Below the pieces are notes generated by a model. The model saw only the letters and a list, made by a program, of their open reading frames with translations. It searched no databases and was not told the origin of the DNA. DNA of 36,114 nt from an uncultured Aureispira sp. (lineage in GTDB: Bacteria; Bacteroidota; Bacteroidia; Chitinophagales; Saprospiraceae): contig CALDEP010000311.1 of the NCBI GenBank assembly GCA_937942475.1, positions 1-36,114 of the forward strand. The letters run 5' to 3'. Shown here piece after piece: positions 16,410 to 25,315 of this stretch. The position numbers and the translations under genes are program-made. Each line of letters starts with the position of its first letter. Position 1 is the first letter of the stretch.

Positions 16410-18599
16410 ATGGCTTTATTAGGGACAATTAGAAACCGATTTGGTTGGGTGATGATGGGATTAGTTTTCATTGGTGTCGCTTCATTTCTATTTATGGATA
16501 TTAGTCCTGGTGCGAATACCGCTTCTGGTCGATCAGCAACAGTTGGTTATGTCAACGGAGAGAAAGTTTCTAACGATTTGGTACAGGAATACGCTTCGGA
16601 ATACAAAGGAGCTGGATACCTTCAAGAAGAAATTCAAGCTCAAGTTTGGGATCGTATTGTAGGAGAGAAGTTGTTGACGCAAAAAACAATAGACGCTGGA
16701 ATGGAAGTAACTGCTGTAGAAATGGGTGACCTATTTCTAAGCCAAGATCCTAGATTATTAAGTCCTGTGGTACAAAATCGTTTGGCTGATCCAAAGACTA
16801 GACAAGTCAATACGGATAATGTAAAGCAAATGATCGAGATGTATAAGAATACAGGTGCTTTGATGAAGCAAGCTGATGGAAACGTAAAACAACAACAACA
16901 GTTGTTGGAGCAACAAAAAGAATGGTTGGCTTTAGAAAAAAGCGTTAAAACTAGAGCTTTACAAGACAAGTACTTTATTGCTTTGGAGAAAGCAATCTAT
17001 ACACCATCTTGGATGGTAGAAATGGAAAACAAACTTCAAGAGACAAGCTATAATTTCGATTATGTACGTATTCCTTATACTAGCATTAAAGATGAGGTAG
17101 AGGTATCGGACAAAGAGATGACGGATTATATTGCCGCTAATGCTAGACAATACAAGCGTAAAGCTAGTGCAAACATTGAGTATGTTGTATTTGATGTAAC
17201 ACCAACTAGCGAAGATTCTTTATACTACTATACTTCTATGGAAGAACGTGCGGTAGAACTTAGAGAAGCTAAGACAATGGAAGAAGATTCTAGCGTTATT
17301 TTACAATACACAAAAGACTTTGCACCAAATTACTATACTGAATCAGAAATGACCACACTTGCGGCTGTTCCTGGATCTATGGTTGATTCTATTTTTAGTG
17401 CAGACGAAGGAACTGTTTTTGGACCTTATGTACAAGACCAAAAATATAAAGTATTGAAAAAAGTAGGAGAAAAAAGCCTTCCAGATTCAGTAAGAGCTCG
17501 TCACATCTTAATCAAAGCAGAAGATCCTACTACAGGTCAAAAAGCAAGAATTTTATTGGATTCTATCAAGAACGTTCTAGAAACAGATCCTAATGCTTCT
17601 TTTGATTCTTTGGCATTATTATATAGCGAAGATTTAGGTTCTAAGGTGAATGGTGGTGATTTAGAGTGGCAAGGAAAAGATGTTAGCTTTGTTCCTCAGT
17701 TCAAAGAGCACATGTTTTATACTGGTAAAAAAGATGAATATACCTTATTATATACTCAATATGGAGTGCATTTAATTCAAATTACAGATACGAAGTACGA
17801 AACGGGTAGAGTAGGGGTACGTATTGCTGTATTGGAAGAAGCAATTATTCCTACAGGAAAAACAACGGAAGCTAAAAAGCGTGAAGCGGTTGAGTTTATT
17901 TCTACCAATAGAACGTTAGCGGATATGAAAAAAGCGGCTAAAGAAAAAGGGTTTACAGTAGCTCCTGTAACTGGTTTGGAAAAAGGTGCTTTTGAAATTT
18001 CAGGTTTAGGTAAAAATTCAACGGCTGCAAGTATCATTACTTGGGCACATCTTCCTGAAACAAAAGTAGGGGATGTAACTGGAAGTGCTTATGCTATTGA
18101 TAATGATGAATTGGGTTATACGGAAAAATTTGTTGTAATGGCACTTTCTTCTAAAGTAGAGAAAGGTTTGGCTACGATTAGCGATGTACAAGTTCGTGCA
18201 GATGTTGAAACGACTTTACGTAACCAAAAGAAAACAGCTATCGTAAAAGCTAAATTAAGTTCTTTAACTTCTTTGGATGCGATTGCTGGAGCGTATAGCG
18301 TTATCAAACAAAGCGCTACAAGCGTACAGTATGGAACGGCTAATCTTGGGGCAGATGGTACAGAGCCTAAGGTAGCTGGTTTAGCTGCTAGTACAGAGAT
18401 TGGACAAATGTCTGGTGCTGTAGGTGGTGTAACAGGTGTTTATATTGTAGAGGTGATTAGTAAAAACGAAGCTCCTGCGATTGCAAATATTAAGACCGCT
18501 CGTGAAAAAGTAACTAGACGTGTTTCTCAAGCAGTTTCTTCTGGTGTTTATCAAAACATCAAAGATAATTCAGAAATCGTTGATGAGCGCATGAACTAA
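16410..18599 (+). CDS. PpiD/SurA-like periplasmic peptidyl-prolyl isomerase
   Basis: 729 residues. A short cytoplasmic start (MALLGTIRNRFGW) leads into one membrane anchor (about 12-30), as in PpiD. The SurA_N-like region (about 45-230) begins with VGYVNGEKVSNDLVQEY. A parvulin-type rotamase domain begins near residue 360 with RARHILIKAED (H365) and continues with SEDLGSKVNGGDLEWQ and YGVHLIQITD. The C-terminal part (about 480-729) is a second helical/rotamase-like region. The protein would assist folding of exported and outer-membrane proteins at the periplasmic face of the inner membrane. Length is longer than E. coli PpiD (623) but usual for Bacteroidota homologues. It is monocistronic, between a promoter at 16274 and a terminator at 18737. 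Confidence 0.92.
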   Translation: MALLGTIRNRFGWVMMGLVFIGVASFLFMDISPGANTASGRSATVGYVNGEKVSNDLVQEYASEYKGAGYLQEEIQAQVWDRIVGEKLLTQKTIDAGMEVTAVEMGDLFLSQDPRLLSPVVQNRLADPKTRQVNTDNVKQMIEMYKNTGALMKQADGNVKQQQQLLEQQKEWLALEKSVKTRALQDKYFIALEKAIYTPSWMVEMENKLQETSYNFDYVRIPYTSIKDEVEVSDKEMTDYIAANARQYKRKASANIEYVVFDVTPTSEDSLYYYTSMEERAVELREAKTMEEDSSVILQYTKDFAPNYYTESEMTTLAAVPGSMVDSIFSADEGTVFGPYVQDQKYKVLKKVGEKSLPDSVRARHILIKAEDPTTGQKARILLDSIKNVLETDPNASFDSLALLYSEDLGSKVNGGDLEWQGKDVSFVPQFKEHMFYTGKKDEYTLLYTQYGVHLIQITDTKYETGRVGVRIAVLEEAIIPTGKTTEAKKREAVEFISTNRTLADMKKAAKEKGFTVAPVTGLEKGAFEISGLGKNSTAASIITWAHLPETKVGDVTGSAYAIDNDELGYTEKFVVMALSSKVEKGLATISDVQVRADVETTLRNQKKTAIVKAKLSSLTSLDAIAGAYSVIKQSATSVQYGTANLGADGTEPKVAGLAASTEIGQMSGAVGGVTGVYIVEVISKNEAPAIANIKTAREKVTRRVSQAVSSGVYQNIKDNSEIVDERMN

Positions 18600-18736
18600 G
18601 TTCAATGATGATAATCTATCAGATAAGTTTTATAAAGCCTTATTGCTTGATAAAACTAAATTGATACTGTTTAAACGCCTATTAATCGGACAGATTATTA
18701 TTACCCAGTTTTTTAACTGACAAGCTAACAATACAT

Positions 18737-18775
18737 AAAAAAAAGCTGTGTGTCTTCTAGACGCACAGCTTTTTT
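18737..18775. terminator. Bidirectional intrinsic terminator between ppiD-like and TPR genes
   Basis: Stem GCTGTGTGTC (18745-18754), loop TTCTA, stem GACGCACAGC (18760-18769) with one T-G wobble, flanked by eight A and six T. It lies between two convergent genes that end at 18599 and 18813 and serves both. Confidence 0.9.
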
Positions 18776-18812
18776 GTTTTAACAAAATGGCTTTTGGGAC
18801 AATTATTTAAGC

Positions 18813-19565
18813 TTAATCTTCTTCCTCCTGCATTTCCAATTCAAATTGTGCCGCTTCCATCAAATGAGAAACATCTGCGCCCAATTCTTTGGCTTTCTTC
18901 AAATCAACCAAGGCTTTTTTAAACTCTTGAAACGTCATATAAAAAGCAGCACGCTCTGTATACGCTTCCGTGTAATTAGGGTCTAACTCAATTGCTTTGC
19001 TATAATTTTTTCCAGCTGTTTTAAACTCTTCTGGACTAACGTCTTGTTTAAATTTTCCACAGTTAAATTGATAATTAGCATTCTCTGGTTCGTATTCGAC
19101 CGCTTTTTTCATATCGGCTAATCGAGCTTTGTGATCGTTTAAATCATAGTACACCCAAGCACGAGAAGCATAGAATTTTGCGGACTTATTATTTATTTTT
19201 AAGGCTTGCGTATAACTAGCGATTGCCTCGGTATATCTTTTTAAAATCTGTTGGCTAGAACCAATCATATAATAAGCTTCTGAATTATTAGCTTGGTATT
19301 TTAGCGCTTTCTGCGAATACTGAATAGAGGTCTCGTACTCTTTTTTGTTGAAGGTGGTAATCGACTGATTGTAATAAGCAATGCCAAGATTAACGGAAGC
19401 ATCTTTGTTGTCTGGATTGATTTCTAAGCATTTTTGATAACATTCAATGGCTGCCAAATAGTCGCCAGAATTGTGTGCCTTGATGCCTTTGTTGTATTCT
19501 TCGACCTCTTCTTGAGCAAAGAGCGCGAAAGGAATCATACATAAAAAGAGGAGTAGCTGTTTCAT
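18813..19565 (-). CDS. Exported tetratricopeptide-repeat protein
   Basis: 250 residues with a signal peptide (MKQLLLFLCMIPFALFAQ) and then about six TPR units, for example YNKGIKAHNSGDYLAAIECY, ASVNLGIAYYNQS, AYYMIGSSQQILKRYTEAI, FYASRAWVYYDLND and AYTERAAFYMTFQEFKKAL. The C-terminus is acidic (EEED). TPR arrays form a superhelical scaffold for protein contacts; here it would act in the periplasm. The partner is unknown and the neighbours give no clue. Transcribed alone: terminator at 18737-18775, a 371-bp gap upstream. Confidence 0.88.
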   Translation of the reverse strand: MKQLLLFLCMIPFALFAQEEVEEYNKGIKAHNSGDYLAAIECYQKCLEINPDNKDASVNLGIAYYNQSITTFNKKEYETSIQYSQKALKYQANNSEAYYMIGSSQQILKRYTEAIASYTQALKINNKSAKFYASRAWVYYDLNDHKARLADMKKAVEYEPENANYQFNCGKFKQDVSPEEFKTAGKNYSKAIELDPNYTEAYTERAAFYMTFQEFKKALVDLKKAKELGADVSHLMEAAQFELEMQEEED

Positions 19566-19936
19566 ATTTTGTTGTGTTGGTGAAGGATAAGGTTCTAAAA
19601 TTCAAAGAACCATTCAAATTAAGAGTGTTAATTGATTTAAAACGAATCGAATAAACCAGTAACTAATTGATTAGGCTGGCAAAAAATCTATGTTCTCGTA
19701 TCAAATTTTCTTAATTCTTAATTTTTAATGTTGAATGCTTTATAGCACAACAAACCTTAAAAATTTAGCATTAAGAATTCAACCTTAAAACAGTCCTTAA
19801 ATAAGTAAGAATTTAATACTGAACGAAAAAGGTTATTCGAAGGCTCATGATAGAGTTCCTGCGTAAATCAGTAACTAATACAAGTGATTCCAAAAAATAT
19901 GCCTTTTTGTAATAAGCTATATTTCTAAAGGAGATT
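19566..19936. other. Intergenic region with family 2 repeat
   Basis: No gene is supported. It contains the upstream region of the TPR gene, with a small GGTTCT/AGAACC stem at 19591-19611 in the likely leader, and the AT-rich repeat at 19710-19790. There is no GC-rich intrinsic terminator for the helicase gene that ends at 19937; the repeat may serve in its place. Confidence 0.5.
19710..19790. repeat. AT-rich inverted repeat, family 2 copy B
   Basis: Bases 19717-19744 are identical (28 bp) to 13202-13229. The right part (19755-19790) contains diverged inverted versions of the same AATGTTGAATGC unit, as GCATTAAGAATTCAACCTT. The hairpin is imperfect compared with copy A. Confidence 0.7.
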
Positions 19937-22900
19937 TTAAGACGAACTGCTTATCCATTCGATCAACTGTTCTTTTGCGGCATCAGCGTCTTCCCACCAG
20001 TCTTTGGACCAAATACGATGGTAAATAAAGCCAAATTCAGTCAAGTGATGACTACGGAATAAATCCCAACAATAAGCCTCCTCAGAAGCATATTGATGGA
20101 AGGTGTCAAAGTCAAACGCCCAAGTGGGTTTTCCTGCTTCATCTTTGATTAACAAAGGAATATTGAAACCTGCATATTGATAATTAACAAAAACTCGATT
20201 CGGAAAATGTGCTTTCAGAAAGTTGGCAACCCGTTCTTTGAAGGCATTCTCATTGGGAGAATAAAGCCGATCCTCAAATGCTTGACGCAGGCAATGTTCT
20301 TGCAATAATTGTAAGATCGCTTTTCTAGAAGCCTCATCTTGCTCGTGAATGGCTTTTGCGTAGGCCAAATAAGCATAAAAAATAGCTTTCCCAACATTCC
20401 CTTTTTCTTGAATGGCGGTACGATATTGTTCATAATATCGAGCAGGAATAGAGGTGAAGACGGCTAGTTTCTGTTTGGCTCTTGTGATAATAACATTTAA
20501 TAGACGATATCCTTTTTGGCGATTAATGGGACCGAAATTTTGAATGAACGAGCCATCTTCTCGCAAACCGAAAGTGGTCGAAATGATTAAAATATCTCGT
20601 TCATCGCCTTGAATGTTTTCCAAATTCTTAACAAACAAGCCATTCATAAACAGCTTTTGCAACTGCCTGCTTTCTCTACTATTGTCAACACCACGTTGTT
20701 GAATGCGTTCCAAAATAAGATTTCGTTGATGAATATTAAAGGTTGCAATACCAACAGAAGGACAAGATTTGCCTCGATGTGGCTGCGCAATACGAATCAT
20801 ATAATCAATGATTTGCTCGACTTCTTCAGGATTGGTATAATTAACATAAGAACCATTCACGGCAAAGAAATCAATTGGAGTATAAGACTCTTTGTTTGGC
20901 ATTGGAGTCAAGCGATTGCCATAAAAAGCAGCATTCGAGAAATCAATCAAATAAGGATGTTTGGAACGATAATGCACTTCCAAGAAAGATTCCTTGTAAT
21001 TCCCTTCCGCCAAGGCATATTCCAATAAAGACTCTGTGTGACTCAAAAAGTCAATGCTCTCTTTTACCAAAATAGGCGTCGCTTCTTTTTCGTCCTCTAC
21101 ATCATCATGAACAAGCACCGTATTGGACAAGAAATAGTCCGAAGGGGGCATTTGTTGGCTATCTCCCGAAACGACCTTATATCGACCACGAATTAAGGCA
21201 CAGAAGGTATCTTCTAAACGCAATTGACTCGCCTCGTCAAAAATAACCACATCAAACAAATCAGGTTCTAAAGGTAAAATGGACGAACAAACACTAGGGC
21301 TGACCAATAAAACAGGGAAAAAACTAGTAAATAAATCGGTATCTGTTGCAATAATTTTCCTCAAAGGCGTTCTTTTTCCTCCAGTATGTCCTCGCTTATT
21401 GTACAAACTATGCAGCTTGATGGGCGCTTTTTCTTGGTGGAAGGTCTCAATTGCCTTTGTTTGTTTGGATCTCCAATAACGCAAACTATGTGCAACGAGC
21501 ATTTTTTTTAACTCTTCTGTATAATCCAGCAATAAATTCTTGTGTTGACTATACGTCTGTTGATCTGGAATTAAAGCTTGATGTTTCAATAAAAAGGCAT
21601 ACAGATACCAACTCGTGAAGGTGGCTGCCCAATCGTTTGCCCGAACAGCAGCTAAAGCTTTGTAAGCTTCCTGTTGCGCTTTGGAAAGATGTTGCCAGTA
21701 GACTCTAAAGTTATAATAAGCTTCAAAATTATCAAAAGCACCTTGCAAAGAAAGAAGCTGTTCTTCTAATTCAGCTAATTGCCTTTCTTGCGTTCTAAAA
21801 AGCCTGTTTTCAAAAGAAAAATTAGCTTCAAGATGTTGAAAATTATTAAAGTCAAGCTCAAATTGTTCAAGGCTTTTGGCAATTGTGGGAATGCCTGTCA
21901 GCAAAGGAACATAAGGCGAGACATTGTCTGGGCTAAATGCTTGCAAGTGATGCTGAATAACAGCCGCTCGATTATGATACCACTGATGCGCCCAAATTCT
22001 ATATTGTTGGAGGTGTTTGATCATATCCTGTTGCAACAAATTCCTAGTTTGTTGGATGACAGGAAAGCTAAAATCAAAGTAATTGTATTGTTGATGAAAT
22101 GCAATAAATTGTTGATAATTATCACCCAAAGCTTCCAAAGTCAAAACAGGTTCCATTACCGTATTGGTATCTACATAGTTGGTCCACTCTTTATTCGTTT
22201 CTACTTGAAAATGCTCAAAGTTAGTCCTCCAAGCTTCCAACTGTGTTTCTAAATCTTGCCACTCTTTTAATTGCTCCTGAAATAAGTGCCCTTCTACCTG
22301 AAAAGGTAAACTAAAAAGCTGTTCTTGGTTATACGTTTTTAATAAATGATCTAACTCTTGAGTTACGATTTTTAGTTGAGGTTCAAAGGCTAAGGCAGGA
22401 TAACTATTTTTTAAATTGAACTTATTTTGATAATTCTCAATAATAGGCAGACGACTAGGGTACCAAGTCTCTACTTTTGTTCTATAAGCGGTCAAATGTT
22501 CTAGAATAGCGTAATAATCGGCTAATTTGCTAGGACGACCCAACTTAATAAAGTCATGCTCAAAATAACGATTTTTAGAATGCACTTGGTCTAAATCCTC
22601 AAAAGCAGTTCGGAAAGTGGCTCCTTCTGCGACTTCTTTTGCCCCATGTTGATAAGTATTGGTTGCCCAATTGGCTTCGTTATTACTAACAAAATCATTG
22701 ATACCATCTTTTATTTTTTGAACGCCCCTTTCGATTTCTTCCAATTGATCAAAACGATCTCTCAAACGCAAACTGCTGTATTTAAATTCTAATGTAATGA
22801 GCTTGTTGCGCAATATTTTCGACCTAAAATTACTAAGATGTTGATTAATACTTTGCGCTTCCTCTTTGTAAGGAACCGCCTTTAGACTATACCTGGAATT

Positions 22901-25222
22901 GAGTTCTCGAACTTCTTTTTGTATAATACGATGTTGTTGCAAATGCCAATGATCAGTTGCTTCTCGATAGGCTTCCAATTGACTTAACAACGCTTCAAAC
23001 GTAAAGGTCTTTTTATCTTTGGTGGATAAAAAGGTAAAGTTAAAATATTGATGTTTTTTATGTAATTTCTGTAGTTCGCCAAATCGACTTAAAACAGCGA
23101 GTTTATCTTGTTCTAAGGCTTTGTATTTTGCACCTACACCATGAAGAATCGCTCTGAAAAAACCTTTGTTTTTATTAAAATAAAATGGACTTTCCACTAA
23201 GCCTGCTTCAATGGTTTCAACCATTTCATCCAGCCAATCCATCTTCTGCATATAAACAGCTTCAAAATGTTGCTCCAACAAGCGCTCATAGGCATAAAGC
23301 GCCGCCATAATATCTTCCTTAGCTTCCTTGATGGTTTCTAAAGCTTCATCAACTGCGCCATAAAGTTCGTCCTTTATCAAAGTAGCCACTTGATCAATTC
23401 CTTCAATTTTACTAGCATAAAGCCCTTCAAAATGATGAACTAAGGTTTCATTATATTGACTGATCGTGTCTTGAATTAAACCTTGGGCTGTTTTGACTAG
23501 ACTTAATTGTGCTGTATTATTTTTGTGCAACAAAAAAGCGACTTGCTGGTAAAGCGCATCGGCTTGATTTAGTTTTTTTAGATAAACGCTTTGATAATGC
23601 TCTTCTAATTGTTGTTGATAACTTTTTTGAGCCGTCAAGATGCTCGTTTTTGCTTGTTGCGTGTTTCGCAAAGCCGTGGTTAAGCTTCTTTGAATCGCTA
23701 ACTTTGCAGCGTCTGAACTCCTATCTTGAAAATGGCTTGAATGAAGAACATTAAAAGGCTGGTCAAGTGTTTGAAGTGGTTTTAAAAGCACTTCTGACTG
23801 CTCAAAACAATCCAAAATGTGTTCTAATTCATTGGTGTCAAAACTAAAATCTTCTAATTTTAAATGTTTTTCTAAGGCTTGTTTATTGGCCAATTCATTG
23901 GCATTTAAAAATTGATTCACCAACTCTGCCCAAGTATGTTCCTCCAATAAAGGCTGAAGTTGATGGTGATGAAAGGTCTGCAAGTGCTGAATTTCTTCCA
24001 AACAATTTTTAAGCAACTTCAAATAAGAAGGATAAACCTTGTAGGTACTGTGTTGTTTTTGCGCTCGTTCTCGCACCGAATGCACCACATCTTGGCGGTC
24101 TCTATAAACGTCTTCTATAATAACGGTCAATTCGCCAAGACCAAGGTCAACTAAGTTTTGTTGGACGACTTCTAAGGCCGTTTTCTTTTCACAAACCACC
24201 AAACAAGTGCCTTTATTGGCCAAGATATTGGATATAATTCCCGTCAAGGTTTGGCTTTTTCCAGTGCCAGGAGGACCTTGAATAACAAGGTTGTTTCCTT
24301 TTTCTAATACATGTAATAAATGCTGTTGACTAGGATCTAAATCTACTGCTGCCAGACAGTGTTCCATCACTTGATGCTCCTGTTTTTTTTGTTCAATTTT
24401 ATCTTGTAAGGCTTCAATGTTGGTCATGAAATAGTCCAAATCATTGATAATACTTTCCTTTTGAGATTTGAACAAACCAAAGATGCCCGACCACAAAATA
24501 TTGGCTTGGTTTAAGGGCATTTTTTCCAACTGTTGCCTAGATGGAATGGCTTGAATGGGCTGATCTAGAGCGGCTCTAAAACGTTGTTCTAAATCGGCGG
24601 GATGATGTGGGTACAATTGTGCTAATTGGGCATAGGTCAAATGAGCAATTTCATCCTTATCCAAAATAGCATCTTCCAACAATTGTTCATCAACAGGCGC
24701 TAACTGAACCGAGGCATTATTACGCAAAAAAGCAGACAAAACAAGGTTATGAATAATAGGAAAATCATCTTGACGTGTCAAAACCCACTCATTGGCTCGC
24801 TTATAATTGCGCTCAATATCCAAGTACCAAATAAATAAAGGGGCTTTGATGATACGGCTAGGATCTTTGAGGTCTTGATACAATAAAATCGGAAAACCAA
24901 AGCCAAATGTTTTGACGCCCTGTTCTGCAAAATGGTCGTTGTTCTCAATGGCAAGGACAGATAATCGACGAAAAATAGTATTTAAAGCTGATTTTTCAGA
25001 TTCCTGCTCAATGACTCTATCGGTACTTAATGAAAGTTGAAAGGCGCTTTTCGTAGTCAATAAATCAATGAAATCTTCCGCTAAATTCGGATGCAAGGTA
25101 TTCAAATCCTCCAAATCCAAACGACTTAAATAACGTTCTGGCAAGGCGTTCAGATAAATAGAACCTCTGTTTCCAGTTGTTAGTTTTTGTTTTAAGTTGT
25201 TTAAAAAACGGAGGTTGAACAT
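19937..25222 (-). CDS. Very large SF1 helicase with DUF4011-like N-terminus and Vsr/MTES_1575-like C-terminus (expanded paralogue)
   Basis: 1761 residues. N-terminal DUF4011-like region (about 20-250: TFGFGFPILL, APLFIWYLDIER). Walker A GPPGTGKS at 316-323 and Walker B/motif II DEAS at 1329-1332. Later SF1 motifs: GDSQQMPP, LEVHYRSKHPYLIDFSNAAF, NIQGDERDILIISTTFG and NVIITRAKQKLAVF. The end (about 1660-1761) has the nuclease-fold signature HRIWSKDWWED. The ~1000-residue helical insertion contains three 55-residue units (His542, 597, 652) and three ~161-residue units (Tyr726, 886, 1048). The shorter paralogue is 93 bp upstream on the same strand, so they form an operon. The nuclease Asp is Asn1687 and the acidic pair reads D1704/D1706, so cleavage activity is doubtful. 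A defence or nucleic-acid-processing role is inferred from architecture. Confidence 0.9.
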   Translation of the reverse strand: MFNLRFLNNLKQKLTTGNRGSIYLNALPERYLSRLDLEDLNTLHPNLAEDFIDLLTTKSAFQLSLSTDRVIEQESEKSALNTIFRRLSVLAIENNDHFAEQGVKTFGFGFPILLYQDLKDPSRIIKAPLFIWYLDIERNYKRANEWVLTRQDDFPIIHNLVLSAFLRNNASVQLAPVDEQLLEDAILDKDEIAHLTYAQLAQLYPHHPADLEQRFRAALDQPIQAIPSRQQLEKMPLNQANILWSGIFGLFKSQKESIINDLDYFMTNIEALQDKIEQKKQEHQVMEHCLAAVDLDPSQQHLLHVLEKGNNLVIQGPPGTGKSQTLTGIISNILANKGTCLVVCEKKTALEVVQQNLVDLGLGELTVIIEDVYRDRQDVVHSVRERAQKQHSTYKVYPSYLKLLKNCLEEIQHLQTFHHHQLQPLLEEHTWAELVNQFLNANELANKQALEKHLKLEDFSFDTNELEHILDCFEQSEVLLKPLQTLDQPFNVLHSSHFQDRSSDAAKLAIQRSLTTALRNTQQAKTSILTAQKSYQQQLEEHYQSVYLKKLNQADALYQQVAFLLHKNNTAQLSLVKTAQGLIQDTISQYNETLVHHFEGLYASKIEGIDQVATLIKDELYGAVDEALETIKEAKEDIMAALYAYERLLEQHFEAVYMQKMDWLDEMVETIEAGLVESPFYFNKNKGFFRAILHGVGAKYKALEQDKLAVLSRFGELQKLHKKHQYFNFTFLSTKDKKTFTFEALLSQLEAYREATDHWHLQQHRIIQKEVRELNSRYSLKAVPYKEEAQSINQHLSNFRSKILRNKLITLEFKYSSLRLRDRFDQLEEIERGVQKIKDGINDFVSNNEANWATNTYQHGAKEVAEGATFRTAFEDLDQVHSKNRYFEHDFIKLGRPSKLADYYAILEHLTAYRTKVETWYPSRLPIIENYQNKFNLKNSYPALAFEPQLKIVTQELDHLLKTYNQEQLFSLPFQVEGHLFQEQLKEWQDLETQLEAWRTNFEHFQVETNKEWTNYVDTNTVMEPVLTLEALGDNYQQFIAFHQQYNYFDFSFPVIQQTRNLLQQDMIKHLQQYRIWAHQWYHNRAAVIQHHLQAFSPDNVSPYVPLLTGIPTIAKSLEQFELDFNNFQHLEANFSFENRLFRTQERQLAELEEQLLSLQGAFDNFEAYYNFRVYWQHLSKAQQEAYKALAAVRANDWAATFTSWYLYAFLLKHQALIPDQQTYSQHKNLLLDYTEELKKMLVAHSLRYWRSKQTKAIETFHQEKAPIKLHSLYNKRGHTGGKRTPLRKIIATDTDLFTSFFPVLLVSPSVCSSILPLEPDLFDVVIFDEASQLRLEDTFCALIRGRYKVVSGDSQQMPPSDYFLSNTVLVHDDVEDEKEATPILVKESIDFLSHTESLLEYALAEGNYKESFLEVHYRSKHPYLIDFSNAAFYGNRLTPMPNKESYTPIDFFAVNGSYVNYTNPEEVEQIIDYMIRIAQPHRGKSCPSVGIATFNIHQRNLILERIQQRGVDNSRESRQLQKLFMNGLFVKNLENIQGDERDILIISTTFGLREDGSFIQNFGPINRQKGYRLLNVIITRAKQKLAVFTSIPARYYEQYRTAIQEKGNVGKAIFYAYLAYAKAIHEQDEASRKAILQLLQEHCLRQAFEDRLYSPNENAFKERVANFLKAHFPNRVFVNYQYAGFNIPLLIKDEAGKPTWAFDFDTFHQYASEEAYCWDLFRSHHLTEFGFIYHRIWSKDWWEDADAAKEQLIEWISSSS

Positions 25223-25250
25223 AGTTGTTAATTTGAAAATGTGTCAATTT

Positions 25251-25301
25251 GGAGATTTGAAAATGAAAGTAATTATCAAATAAACCCATTTTCAAATCTT
25301 C
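25251..25301. repeat. Inverted repeat between the two helicase genes
   Basis: Arms at 25251-25265 and 25287-25301, each 15 bp with one mismatch, core GATTTGAAAATG and its complement, 21-nt loop. A further AATTTGAAAATG lies just upstream (25230-25241). There is no T-run on the transcribed side, so it is more likely an attenuating or processing hairpin, or a low-complexity intergenic repeat, than a full terminator. Confidence 0.7.
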
Positions 25302-25315
25302 AAATCAAAAAAGAA

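Noticed and set aside
16181-16471. Minus-strand open frame of 96 codons overlapping the ppiD-like start
   Set aside because: It runs through a strong terminator and across the promoter and start of the ppiD-like gene, with a composition unlike a real protein; an antisense shadow.
19591-19611. GGTTCT/AGAACC stem as a remnant of the fold-back element
   Set aside because: Shares only about nine bases with the element's terminal repeat; probably chance.
20609-22252. Plus-strand open frames of 139 and 157 codons inside the long helicase gene
   Set aside because: Antisense to conserved helicase motifs and the helical insertion; no independent support.
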